Source: Yponomeuta sedellus
Lineage: Eukaryota; Arthropoda; Insecta; Lepidoptera; Yponomeutidae
Length of the DNA: 64,000 nt
Assembly (NCBI GenBank): GCA_934045075.1
Contig: OW203747.1
Span: forward strand, 13,607,894 to 13,671,893
Direction: 5' to 3'
Positions 42,743 to 53,000 of this stretch are shown piece after piece (positions within the stretch are counted from its first letter, which is position 1; each line of letters starts with the position of its first letter). The notes under the pieces are model-generated. The model was not told the DNA's origin, searched no databases, and saw only the letters and a program-made list of their open reading frames with translations. Made by a program: the position numbers and the translations under genes.

Positions 42743-43871
42743 CGGCAAAAGAACAACAAAAAGTCGAATAAGTTACTTTACTGTATAAGGCCACGAATAG
42801 ATTTGATGACTTTAAATCACAGATTTTCGGTTGTTATGTATGCCTGATTTTTTTATACAACCAAATTCTCCTCCTAGCGTATACATTCAAACAGGTGTAT
42901 CTTAAAAAAACCTTATTCAGTAATTTAGTTTCAAGCTACAGCCGCTCTAAAACTGCGTCCATCAAATGTTTTGCCTCGCCCGAAATGTTAATCCCCGAAA
43001 GTTTACAAGCACCATTGTCATTTTAAACACTGTCTAATTGTTTTCAATATAATCCGTAATCCAAAAGTGACGCTATCAAAATAGTCCTCGGATACAAAAT
43101 GGTATGAAAGCTAGCCACAACAGCGACCGAGACCGTGTTTTGAAAACTTGGGCATCGCACAACGATATGTTATGTTTTACGGCAAGCCTTTAGCCAGTTA
43201 TAGGCCAATGCTTGAATCGATCACTTGGCTAAAGGAAAACTTAATAGCGCATTCTAAAAAAATCAGTTCGATTCGCCGCCATCTTGTATTATTGTCACTT
43301 TGGTGAATTTAAAAAAAAGGACCAGCGGTTATTACAAAAAAAAAGCTAAGCTAGTGGCCAGTGGCAAGTGATTATTCTCTTTCGCATAAAAGAATCAGAG
43401 TCGGAACACCTTAAAAAAATGCAGTCAACTTTAAGTGGCCAGTGGCAGAGTGGTTTGTGAACCGAATCTGTGGACAAGATTTTAATTCAAAAACAAAACT
43501 GAAGTGGCCAGTGCTCTATTTTTATTTTTTAATAGGATGAAACCTTTTGTTTAGGAAGAGATCACTCATTTGAAACTAAACACCGTGGAGCCTGTATATT
43601 TGTATAAACATTATACAGAGCGTAATAATTGCCGAAATATAAATACGAGCTGTGGCGTGTGCCGTCTCGGATGAAAAAGTAACCATTGAAAGGGTTAATG
43701 ATGTATTCCGGTGTGCAGGAGCCTAGTTGCGATAGTTTTTTTATAGTTTGGTTTCATTTTCAATCACTCAGATAAATCTAATTTAAATTGCAGAGTGAAA
43801 ATTCAAATCAAATCGATCATTTTTTTCATTCCAAAACTCAAACAAAATGTTTGCTTAATGAACGTTAAAAC
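42743..43871. other. Unannotated stretch with a YY1/Pho-like site
   Basis: 'gccgccatcttg' at about 43269-43280 is a textbook YY1/Pho motif. 'agtggccagtgg' recurs at 43352, 43434 and (partly) 43503. No gene recognised. Confidence 0.35.
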
Positions 43872-43979
43872 TATATTCTTTTTAATGCACTAAATCGTGC
43901 TAAGGACAATTTTAAAAACCTATTTAGATGCTAAAACTTCCCGGCATGGGTGGAATTTTCAGCCTCTAAATAGGTTTTC
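43872..43979. repeat. Inverted S1 tails
   Basis: A minus tail (43872-43937) meets a plus tail (43939-43979) at 'aaacttcccggcatggg'. Most of the tRNA body is gone. Confidence 0.75.
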
Positions 43980-44339
43980 AGAACGTTAAAGCTGTTAGTT
44001 TCACAATTAGTAGGTTATGTGGAGAAAAAGCTAAAAAACACTGCACGGTTATTCTTAAAAAAATACTTAACGGAGTTTTCAACATAAGTTGAACACTAGA
44101 CACAATTAATAACTAATTTATTTTGCGATGTCAAAGTTTTATTCATAGTAAAGTTGAGTAAAGTCGGGAAAAACATTTACCCATAGAACTCTCCTTTTCG
44201 TATTGATATGGGGATGTTGTGAAACCTGTAGATAGGACAGCTATAGAATTATCTGTACACAAGAAAGTTAAATTATTGTATGACAGGGCCGATTTCTGTA
44301 AGATTTTGTTGGGTAGGATTTCAGTTTTTTTTTTTGAGA

Positions 44340-44440
44340 AATGCACGTAAAGTTCTGTCACGCTCTTTTCTGAAAAAAACGAGGAGACAGCACTACAGTT
44401 AACTATTTTCTTAGCAAAATTCTCAATTCAGAAATTGGTT
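44340..44440. repeat. Partial palindromic TTA-type MITE
   Basis: 'gttctgtcacgctcttttct' to 'ctcaattcagaaattgg'. Right arm only. Confidence 0.65.
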
Positions 44441-45390
44441 AATTAATAATCTACAATAACAAAATATCGTTATCAACTTAAATTCGGATTTGATTTTTTG
44501 TCGGAAGAGTCTGACTAGCAGGTATTAAGTGCGAAAAAGTTTTAGTTCAAAATATAAGAGGTTGTCAATCGAATAAAATGCGCAAAAGAATATGGCTGTG
44601 GTCGACGAAGCAAGGAAATAACTCGGCAAAATGACACGGTGCAATCGTCTCCTATTGTTATTGTGTGGCGTACTGCAGTCTGAATTTGCACTGTCATGGC
44701 TGCCTGACTTTGAGGTAAAGTATTTGGGCTAATACGAGATGCTGGCAAACATCTTGAGATGCGTAAAGGGGCAAAGAAATTGTGGACGGGGTGCTAAGGA
44801 CTAACTTGTCAACCAATCGTGTAGCCGAAACGGTCCTGTCCCGCCCCGCGCCTCCTTCAGTCCGCCAAAGAGGCCCAAAAATCGACTACTGCGCATGATC
44901 AAGATATTTGCGGGCAATCTATGTAATCCAAGATGTTTGCGGGCAATGTATGTAATCGTATCAAGATTATTGATGTTATTAAGTTATTGATGGCAATATA
45001 GTCGTACGTACTGGGTAAGTGGGTAGCAGCTGATGTACTCGTATTAAAAAATACACAGAAACTGTGACTGAATTAAAACGTTACAAGTAAAACTAGTTGT
45101 CGTAAGTAAATTGTAATTTGGAGAAACAATGGCCAAAACCTTTGTTTCTCCTTAGTAATTTCAGAGTGTTTTCATACTTAATTAACAGAGTTTACCAATG
45201 CCCTATAAATGTATTAACCTTTGCCAGCCTAAATCTTGGGAACAAAAGTTTGTGTTTAATTCTAGTATTTACATTGTGTTGGCTACGTACAGTTTTAAAG
45301 ATCGTTTTGTTTGCCTTATATCTTGACGAATCTTGACGAAAGATAGACAACCCTACTCCCACGTTAGTTTTCATAAGTAGATGATGATAT
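44441..45390. other. Unannotated stretch
   Basis: Short GC-rich piece at 44838-44880 ('cctgtcccgccccgcgcctc'). Direct repeat 'aagat(a/g)tttgcgggcaat' at 44900 and 44932. No gene recognised. Confidence 0.4.
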
Positions 45391-45562
45391 CAATCCTTTA
45401 TATGTCACCGCTTCTGGGGCACGGGTCTCTTCCTGCATTGCAGGAAGGTTAGGCCATACTCTACCTAAGGGGTCAAATCAACGTTGGTGCACGATTGTAA
45501 GACAGTGGCGGGCCTTACTGTCAGAAGTTATCAAGTCGCCCATAAGGCCTCTGAAATGGCTT
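45391..45562 (-). repeat. F5-A element, distal part
   Basis: 'tttatatgtcaccgcttctg' to 'cataaggcctctgaaatggc'. Confidence 0.8.
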
Positions 45563-45954
45563 CATAAGTAGAATGAAGAATTTATTAACGCCGCCTTTTT
45601 GGAGACTGCCCACTGCCTACTCAACTCTGGTGTTCGTGTTTGCCTTCATAGTTTTACGTATTCACTAGGATTTCGAAGCAAGCCGAATGCATTTTACACG
45701 TCGCGTCGCGTCGTTCAAATCATAATAATAATATTCTCAGATTAGCTAACTCCGTGTCGTAACTTAACCCGACAATACGCTATTTTACGGTACTGTTTAC
45801 ACCGAAAAATCACAGTTATTTGGAACTCTATTTCTAACGAGACAGAGGTCGGCTTCGCTCGTATTGCGGCTGTTGACAATGTATTTGGGGTTACGTAACC
45901 CAAGCCTGTAAGTGACAATTATGAGTGGAGTCGTAAGGTGTTTAGGTCAAGGTA

Positions 45955-46025
45955 AGTGGAGTCCGGTGGTTAGAGCGGTGGGTTTGTCGAGCCGCTAGTT
46001 CCAGGTGCTAATCCTAGTTAGACCT
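45955..46025 (+). repeat. Degenerate tRNA-like block
   Basis: 'gtccggtggttagagcggtg' and 'ttccaggtgctaatcc' resemble A and B boxes of a decayed SINE. Confidence 0.4.
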
Positions 46026-46040
46026 GAGATTTCCGCATTT

Positions 46041-46200
46041 AGATAGATGGATAGAGACACTTTATTGTACCTACATAGAAAAGGAAATTACACATAATAT
46101 ATTTCTTAACCTAAGAGTTCAGACGGCGGTACTATCACTAAAGGGCAACGTCTAGACGGACTGGAACAATACATTAGAGAAGGAAGTACATGTAGGGAGA
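46041..46200 (+). repeat. GATA-terminated repeat
   Basis: 'agatagatggatagagacac' to 'aaggaagtacatgtag'. It has an internal deletion in the 'agtgatctcttcc' block. Confidence 0.7.
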
Positions 46201-46267
46201 TGAGAAACAACTTCAGAATTATTTCAGATATATTTGAATTATCCATGCTTATTAGGCGCCATTAGAC

Positions 46268-46411
46268 TGATTTTTCGACCCACAGAATTGAAAAGTATAC
46301 TAAGTAAATACTTAAGTAACGCTCTGTCTCGCTCTTTTCTGGGAAATTCGAAGAGACAACACTACATTCAAGTATTTGCATAGCGAAATTCTCGATCCAG
46401 ACACTGGCCCG
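46268..46411. repeat. Palindromic TTA-type MITE, decayed ends
   Basis: Both arms are recognisable ('taagtaaatacttaagtaac' and 'gcgaaattctcgatccagac') around 'gaagagacaacactac'. The left terminus is lost. Confidence 0.7.
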
Positions 46412-46569
46412 TAGTTTTTTTCACAGGTTTCTGTCACGGATGTTATGCCGATGTTTTCAATTCCAACAGGAAAGACTGTGTCAATACACGCGAAGCGAAC
46501 TATGCCGCAGGTTTCCTCAAAATTATTTCCTTTACCGTTAGCGAGATTACACGACTTTACGATTGTGCT

Positions 46570-46822
46570 GTGTGGTGTCGGCATAGAGAATAGCACCAAC
46601 CCAATTCTTCCCGCGGGTGTCGTAAAAGGCGACTAAGGGACACAAACCGGGGGGTCGGCAGCAGCGCCCCCTGCAGTACAATTCCACCGAACTGCGATCC
46701 CCAACCCGCATGCGCAGCGTGGGGATTATGGGCACTACCCCCCAATGATCGCACAACGTGGCGCTCTTTAGGGGAAGGCTGACGCAATGGACTAGTATAG
46801 CCTGACGACGACGACGATGTCT
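46570..46822 (+). pseudogene. LINE 3' end (PAVD type)
   Basis: 'gtgtcgtaaaaggcgactaa', 'ccaccgaactgcgatcccca', 'ggcactaccccccaatgatc', ending 'ctagtatagcctgacgacga'. The sense strand is +, with a GACGAC tail. Confidence 0.65.
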
Positions 46823-46828
46823 TAAAAG

Positions 46829-47148
46829 ATCACGAAGGTTCAGAAACACAGGGCGAGTTCAGTGCACGGATGGTTGATCGTCTATGACTAACGCTAGTGG
46901 CATTTTTCCTAGCGGTTCCGTGCTTCCCAAGGCACTTTAAGCAGTTGGTGCCGGCTGCCGTCGATAGATGGCAGTCGTTGAGTCAAGTCAGAGGCTTTAG
47001 GGCGGCTTGAAAACTTCTGACAGTGAGACCAGCCACTAGTCTTGCTAGCCTCCACCAATCCGGGCTTGCCCCCCGTGGTGGAGTATGGCCAATACCTTCC
47101 TCAGGGAAGAGACCCGTGCCCCTCGGTGGGGACATATTAGTTTATGAT
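46829..47148 (+). repeat. F5-B element, full length
   Basis: 5S-like head 'cacagggcgagttcagtgca' and 'cggatggttgatcgtc', body, and the 'ccctcggtggggacat' end. The best complete subfamily-B copy on the + strand. Confidence 0.85.
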
Positions 47149-47173
47149 GATGTATAAATGTCGCGTGTTTCTA

Positions 47174-47345
47174 GGGAGCCTTTGAGGTAGTACAGAAGGA
47201 AAAAGACGGTACTCTTATGAAGCAAAAGTGATCCTACTTTGTTATCCGTTTGACAGTCCGTCTGTCAAGACCCTTTATCTTGGTGACGCGTAGAGATATC
47301 GAACTGAAATTAAAACAATATTCTCAGGTCTACCGTCCTTAACCT
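47174..47345 (+). repeat. Degenerate copy of the 16029-type repeat
   Basis: 'aagtgatcctactttgttat', 'ccgtctgtcaagaccc' and 'gaactgaaattaaaac' in the same order as at 16029. Confidence 0.5.
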
Positions 47346-47429
47346 CAAGAAACAAGAAATAAGCTCGCCTTTGTACATTTCTTATTTATTTCTTATGTAA
47401 CATCCTGTGAAATGTTTGTGTACATGCAT

Positions 47430-47530
47430 GTTATCAACCCTTGTATGTCCCCACTGCTGGGGCACGGATCTCTTCCTGTATTGCAGGAAGGTTAGGCCAT
47501 ACTCCACCATGGGAGCCAAGTCGGGTTGTT
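47430..47530 (-). repeat. F5-A element, distal 100 bp
   Basis: 'gttatcaacccttgtatgtc' to 'ctccaccatgggagccaagt'. Confidence 0.8.
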
Positions 47531-47804
47531 TGCAATAATGTGTATAATAATATTAACATTTTTGCCTCTCAGGCCCTGTGCCTAGGTGAGCCGTACTCTG
47601 GCGCCTTCCTAGTTCACGGCAATCAACCGTCGGCGCGCAAACTTTATGTGCCATTGTCGATGCATGCCTCTATTTTATAACTTCGAGGCCACTGACTGTT
47701 ATTTCTTGCAGCGGCCACGTCGCACGGTCACCTGACCTGCGCATATGGGCTCAATTCTTAGCGAGTTCAATCCTGGTCACAGTAAAAAAAATATACAAAC
47801 ATAC
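47531..47804. other. Unannotated spacer between two F5-A fragments
   Basis: Mixed composition. No gene recognised. Confidence 0.45.
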
Positions 47805-47900
47805 GATATCAACCCGTGTATGTCCCCACTGCTGGGGCCCGGGTCTCTTCCTGTATCGCAGGAAGATTAGGCCATACTCTACCACGGCGGCCAAGTCCGG
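47805..47900 (-). repeat. F5-A element, distal 95 bp
   Basis: 'gatatcaacccgtgtatgtc' to 'accacggcggccaagtccgg'. It is truncated within five bases of where the 47430 copy is. Confidence 0.8.
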
Positions 47901-48015
47901 GAAACTGCTTTTAACCCTTTACCTTCACCCTGTAGGTACTTACTGTAAATACAACCTAGAGCGCGAACCGCTAGTAATTTAGGACTTAAGATAATTGTCA
48001 GACATTATTTATCTT

Positions 48016-48463
48016 CTTATAATATAAAAATGAATCGCTGAATGTGTTGGTAACCTCAAATCTCGAGAGCAGCTGAACCGATTTCGCTAATTCTTATTTA
48101 GAATATTTCTTGAAGTATAATCTATTTATTCTTACTTGTCCAATTTAGTAAACAAGATTCTACCCGTAAACTGTAACTTTTTAGTCCAAAACTGCCATAT
48201 TTCCATAAATGAAGTAACTTGGAACACTCTTTTAAATAACACGCTGCCAATTTTATAAACATAATTCATGATAGTTCATGAATTTGCGAGAAAATGTCTA
48301 GTTTAGGCATCTAATCTCTATTTTAAGGTTAGAATCTTGTTTACTAAATTGGACAAGTAAGAATAAATAGACTGTACGTGGATGGTTCTTAAGGAGAAAA
48401 AAATAAAAAAAAATAAAGATTCGTCTGTTAGGCGGTACGAAGTTCGCTGGGTCAGCTAGTTTT
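48016..48463 (+). mobile_element. Helitron-like element split by a 41-bp-TIR insertion
   Basis: 5' part 48016-48121 (TATAATATAAAAATGAATCG through 'gaatatttcttgaagtat') and 3' part 48371-48463 (to 'gctgggtcagctag', then T). The interruption is the palindromic-ended segment 48122-48370. Confidence 0.75.
48122..48370. mobile_element. 249-bp segment with perfect 41-bp terminal inverted repeats
   Basis: Arms 48122-48162 and 48330-48370 are exact complements (ctatttattcttacttgtcc...). The interior is AT-rich, with no ORF. The TATTTATTC end would allow a TA target, but the junction within the host element is ambiguous. Confidence 0.8.
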
Positions 48464-48881
48464 TGATAATTATTTGTTATAACAATTTGGATCCATTTGC
48501 CTATATTTATTGCTACTAACAAATACTGGACCATGTTGTCTGTAAATTAAATAAATAAATAAATTTAGACAGATTAGGTAAATTTGCCTGAAATAAATGA
48601 CTATTATTTTATTATTATTTTATCTGAAATAAAGTACAAAACCAATAAAAAAATTATTGTGGCTCTGTCCGTTAAAGTGTTAACTTAATTAACAGACTTT
48701 ACAACTTTTCAACTATCAACTTACATGACGGTAGACATAATCGTCCCCGTTAACATTATTTTAATACCAGACATTTTTCTCTTCTAAATAATCCTTAATT
48801 AATGTAAAAATAGGCTATTTGGCTTGAGGTTGTGAGATTGAGATAATATATGTCACGCTCACCAAATCCTCAACCGCTCGT
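48464..48881. other. Unannotated AT-rich stretch
   Basis: Nothing recognised. Confidence 0.5.
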
Positions 48882-49172
48882 GGCCTAGTCAAACCGAGTG
48901 ACTGGAATCAATCACTTGAGTTAAGCAACAACAGGCGCGGTCAGGTGCAGGATGGGTGACCGTCCCGTGACTACCGCTAGTGGCATTTTACCGAGCGCTT
49001 CCGTGCTTCGCAAGTCACGTTAAGCCGTTGGTGCCGGCTGTCATGTAATGTCAGTCGTTAAGCCATATCACAGGCCTTATGGGCGGCTTGATAACTTCTG
49101 ACAGTAAGGCTCGCCACCGTGTACAATCCACCACCAACCCGCACTTGGCCTCATTGGTGGCATATGGTCTAT
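48882..49172 (+). repeat. F5-A element, head to mid-tail
   Basis: Clear 5S-like head: 'gagttaagcaacaacaggcg' then 'gcaggatgggtgaccgtc' (48950-48966). It ends at 'cttggcctcattggtggcat'. Confidence 0.88.
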
Positions 49173-50009
49173 AATGAAAAGTAAATTGAAAAATTATTAA
49201 TTTTAGTACGCCTAAAGACGTTTATTCTCATGAGTTTAATATCATTTGGTCTCAATCAAAAACTATTTATCGGTAACAAAATATGTGTGAAATGTCCGTA
49301 GTTTTATTATCTAGGATACCTTCAGACCACATAATTAAACCATAAGTTTTTATGCACACTCACCGAAAATGTTAGATCGTGGGAGCGAGACAGCATGCCA
49401 GACGTAGCAGCAGCCTTAAACAAGGCCTAAATGAGACAAAACATACAACGAAAGATTTGCTAAGGTTGAATTTTAAATTCAATTAGGCTTTCTGTTGGGT
49501 AACTGGGTAAGGGTCAGTAACAGCAGCCTCCTGAAGGTGTTCGCTGATCGGATGGGTAGCCCCATGTAGCGCCACTGGGTGTCAATGCACCTTATGCTGA
49601 CAAGCAGGGAGCTGGCTGGGACTAGGCTGTATTACACTGTAAATATTTTACTAACATAGCATAAGTCAATTTGTTACTAACACTACACGTATTTGGGCTT
49701 TGCCGGCAATAAATGAATAATAATACTTTTAGCAGTCGACTTTTCGTTTATTTTACGTTAAGTTTTTCACTCGGCAATTTCTCTCTAAGCTCCTAACAAT
49801 TTGCTGTTCGAAGCAGCCATAAAGGCGCCACGCAGTGAAATACGCGCCGGCTACACAATGCCCTGTAAACTGAGCCCGTGGGCTGGACCGGCTTGACCTG
49901 CGCTTGCGCGCTTAACATGCACGCTTGGAGACAGGACCCGAGTCCTTCGAGTGGACCTTTGACCCGCGAATCTTCACGGCAGTGAGTTGGGCCTGGATTT
50001 TTAGTGCAT
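49173..50009. other. Unannotated stretch, GC-rich in the second half
   Basis: 49815-49990 is GC-rich and unique ('gcgccacgcag', 'gcgccggct', 'gcgcttgcgcgc'). At 49530-49620 'gatcggatgggtagccccat' loosely recalls the F5 head but lacks its neighbours. No gene recognised. Confidence 0.35.
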
Positions 50010-50335
50010 TATCGTCCCATTATGTCCCCACCGAGGAGCACAGGCCTCTTCCCTGAGGAAGGTATAGGCCATACTCCACCACGTGGGCCACGTCCGGATT
50101 GGTGGAGGCTTGCAATGGCTGGTCTTACTTACTTACTTAGAAGTGATAAAGCCGCCCTAAGGCCTCTGACTTGGCTTAACGACTGCCATCTATCGACGGC
50201 AGCCGGCACCAATTGCTTAACGTGCCTTGCGAAGCACGGAACTGCGCGGAAAAACGCCACTAGCGTTAGTTATAGACTGTCACCCATATATGCACTGAAC
50301 GGGTCCTTTGTTGCTTAACCTTCGTGATCGTTTAC
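50010..50335 (-). repeat. F5-B element, nearly full length
   Basis: 'cattatgtccccaccgagga' to 'gttgcttaaccttcgtgatc'. The 5S-like head is at the right end with 'tgtcacccatatatgcact'. A TTACTTACTTA expansion replaces the 'actgtc' block. Confidence 0.85.
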
Positions 50336-50351
50336 GAACACTCAGGCAGCC

Positions 50352-50573
50352 GGGACTACGAGGATTGTAATGCAGTGGCGGGCCTTACTGCCAGTAGTTA
50401 CCAAGCCGCCTATAAGGCCTCTGACTTGGCAAGGAAGCGTTCGGAAAAATCTACTAGCGGTAGTCACGGGACGATCACCCATCCAACACCTGACCGCGTC
50501 TGTTGTTGCTTAACCCAAGAGATTGATTCTAATCTCTCGGTTCCACTAGGCCGCGAGCGCTTCAACAAGAGTT
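50352..50573 (-). repeat. F5-A element, head plus mid-body
   Basis: 'ggattgtaatgcagtggcgg' to 'ctcggttccactaggccgcg'. The 5S-like head is at about 50460-50570. It follows the F5-B copy directly, so A and B copies lie head-to-tail. Confidence 0.85.
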
Positions 50574-50785
50574 GCTTTCATAGTATAAGAAAATAAATTC
50601 GACTTATTCGAAAATAATGTTATTTATAGCAAAGAGCCTTATACGTAACCACAACATGCATTATTAATAATCAGGTAACAACAAAAAATACTATGAGGTC
50701 TGGATAACACAAATTACCTACAATAATAATTTATGTTGCTTAAGCTGAAGGAGTAACTAGTTACCTAAGAGTCGGTTGAGAATCT

Positions 50786-50922
50786 CTTCTTCTGAATTGA
50801 GAATTTCACTAAGTAAATACCTAAGAAACGTCCCGTCACCCTCTTTTCTGAGAAATTCGAAGAGACAGCACTTCAGTTAAATTCTTGGTGAAATTCTCAG
50901 TTTCTGAATTGGCCCTTACAAT
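50786..50922. repeat. Palindromic TTA-type MITE
   Basis: 'ctgaattgagaatttcacta' with the opposite arm 'gaattggccc' and TTA at 50920-50922. The left terminus has decayed. Confidence 0.7.
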
Positions 50923-51004
50923 AACAATTTAACAAGTGTACTTACAATAAGTTTATTGAACTGAAGACAAATTACATTAGTGTACCTATACAGTAGCAAG
51001 CCAA

Positions 51005-51175
51005 GGGAGGGAAGGAGGTTGGTAAGCAGACCACCGACACGATGGTCAGACGACATTGTGAGGGTTGCGGGTCAGAGATGGATCAGATTAGCACAGGGCC
51101 GTGAGGAATGGCGCAGCAAAAAGGAGGCCTATGCCCAGCAGTGGGTTTATGTGGGCTGATTATAGATATAGATAG
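51005..51175 (+). pseudogene. LINE ORF2 C-terminus
   Basis: The + frame reads RPPTRWSDDIVRVAGQRW, then AQGREEWRSKKEAYAQQW and a TGA near 51163, followed by 'tatagatatagata'. An uninterrupted ~50-codon end of ORF2. It has the same P-P-T-R-W-x-D-D signature as 2278 but ends QQW instead of PAVD, so it is a different subfamily. Confidence 0.75.
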
Positions 51176-51279
51176 TATACAGTAGCAACCACACTAGGCA
51201 TAACCTGTGTCGTGGTTGCTAATGCTTTAAATATAGTTTTACATGGGTGTCTTAGCTTTTAGTTAGAATATTCTATCTT

Positions 51280-51439
51280 TTAAAAACCTATTTAGAGGCT
51301 AAAAATTCCACCCATGCCGGGATTCGAACCCGCGACCTCTGGCTATCCGTGCCAGCGCTCTATCCAACTGAGCTAATGGGCGACTCACCGGCATCAGTGA
51401 AATTTCGAACCTCTTTACACTATTCTCTGTATTACGTAC
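51280..51439 (-). mobile_element. SINE S1, full length with 10-bp target duplication
   Basis: A clean 160-bp copy flanked by ATTCTATCTT at 51270-51279 and 51440-51449. This sets the element ends (head GTACGTAATACAGAG, tail ...AGGTTTTTAA). The A box (TTAGCTCAG) and B box (GGTTCGAATCC) are intact. The best reference copy in the window and probably the youngest. Confidence 0.92.
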
Positions 51440-51451
51440 ATTCTATCTTCT

Positions 51452-51676
51452 TCTTCTTCAGGCTATATTAGTCCACTGCTGGACATAGCCCTCCCCTAAT
51501 GAGCGCCATAGCGCAAGGTTGTGCCATCTTTGGGGGGTAGTACCCATAATCCCCACGCTGGGCTTGCGGATTGGGGATCGCAGTTTGGTGGAATTGTACT
51601 GCAGGGGGCGCTGATGCCCACCCCCCGGTTTGTGTCCCTTAGTCGCCTTTTACGACACCCGCGAGAAGACTTTGGA
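51452..51676 (-). pseudogene. LINE 3' end (PAVD type)
   Basis: 'cttcttcaggctatattagt' to 'ttttacgacacccgcg'. It is about 90% like 29888, judged by eye, with the GAA-type tail at the left. Confidence 0.65.
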
Positions 51677-52328
51677 AAATTCTATCTATCTGCCTTTAAT
51701 GAGTAACAGCATAATTGATAAAGATCCTAACGGTGTCTAATTCTGGTACCCAAAGTACCGTATATCACCAGTACTGAATGCACTTTAGATTACCACTGAA
51801 TGTGTAATACAGTGGACTTCGCCGTTAGGACCTTCCTGCAATAGACATAAGTACGAGAATCGGCTGCTCCTCGCCGACTCTAGGTACCTACTTACCTGTC
51901 TACTCATGCCATTGTGCCACTATCACATTTCCTCGACGCATTGACTGTAAAACTTGTCGGCGATACCTTATCAGTCCCTTACCTACGGTTTTTACTCGAG
52001 CCGTGAGTCACGTAGGGTGTTAAACGTATGTCGTGAAGTTTTAATTGTCTACAACGTGTAGTTAAATAAATCGGGATGCAGGCGTGAGTTTTTTTTGTCT
52101 AGACTATAAATCTTACGGGCACATGAGCAAGGTATATTATCCCCGAATATATCGAGTTACCTACTATTATGGCAGTGGTTTACTTTCCTTTTTTCAATTT
52201 AGGAGCCCTCCAGGACGCGTCCTCGGTGCTGTAGTGCAGTTTAAACTCATTTTATATTAACTTACTTGCACATGTTTTTTTTACTTAGTTACCATACGCG
52301 GAAACTTATTTTTAGCTTATAGTCTAAA
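51677..52328. other. Unannotated stretch
   Basis: No gene recognised. Confidence 0.45.
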
Positions 52329-52455
52329 GCCCACTTGCGTCAGCCCGGGTTAGCTCATTTGTCAACCGGTTAAATCGATGATTTTGCATGCGAAATGATC
52401 GATTTAACCGGTTGTCTCCAGTTAAATGAGCTAACCCGGGCTGACGCAAGTGGGC
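52329..52455. mobile_element. 127-bp two-tier palindromic MITE
   Basis: Outer arms 52329-52360 and 52424-52455 (GCCCACTTGCGTCAGCCCGG...) match perfectly over 32 bp. An inner pair, CAACCGGTTAAATCGAT and ATCGATTTAACCGGTTG, forms a second perfect stem. Flanks are CTAAA and CTAAG, so a TAA/CTAA duplication is possible. Confidence 0.8.
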
Positions 52456-52502
52456 CTAAGAACTGTCCATTTTTATGTAAGCTGCAAGTTTCCCAAGTGA
52501 AG

Positions 52503-52862
52503 CTCGTGGCCTAGGCGAACCGAGTGGTCAGAATCAATCACTTGAGTTAAGCTACAACAGGCGCGGTAGGTGCAGGATGGGTGACCGTCCCGTGACTACC
52601 GCTAGTGGCATTTTTCCGAGCGCTTCCGTGCTTCGCAAGGCACGCTAAGCCGTCGGTGCCGGCTGTCATGTAATTTCAGTCGTTAAGCCATGTCAGAGAC
52701 CTTATGGGCGGCTTGATAACTTCTGACAGTAAGGCCCGCCACTGTCTTACAATCCTCCACCAACCCGGACTTGGCCCCCGTGGTGGAGTATGGCCTAAGC
52801 TTCCTGCGATGCAGGAAGAGACAACGTGCCCCAGCAGTGAGGACACACAAGGGTTGATAACG
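52503..52862 (+). repeat. F5-A element, full length reference copy
   Basis: Head 52503-52600: 'taagctacaacaggcgcggt' and 'ggatgggtgaccgtcc' (52575-52590), which line up with the 5S rRNA internal control region ('aagc-gcgtcgggcgcggt', 'ggatgggtgaccg'). The body is 'cgtgcttcgcaaggcacg', 'gccggctgtcatgtaat' and 'acttctgacagtaaggcc'. The tail is 'cccccgtggtggagtatgg', 'cttcctgcgatgcaggaag' (itself a small hairpin) and 'agggttgata'. About 360 bp. No ORF; a Pol III-type SINE is the natural reading. Confidence 0.9.
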
Positions 52863-53000
52863 AGGTTTCCCAAAAAGAAATAAATAAATATGAACGTCCC
52901 ACTGCAGGACACAGGCCTTCTCCTTCTCTCTTGAGGCAATTTCAAGAGCTAAAGTAGTTAAACACCTCAGTACACTTCGCGAGTGGTATTGCTAATATAA
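52863..53000. repeat. Fragment of the 'aggccttctctc' repeat
   Basis: 'gtcccactgcaggacacagg' and 'ccttctctcttgaggcaatt', as in 5485 and 36960. Confidence 0.55.

Noticed and set aside
52503..52600. 5S rRNA gene
   Set aside because: Only the internal control region resembles 5S. The rest of the molecule and a T-run terminator are missing, and it is embedded in a dispersed ~360-bp element.
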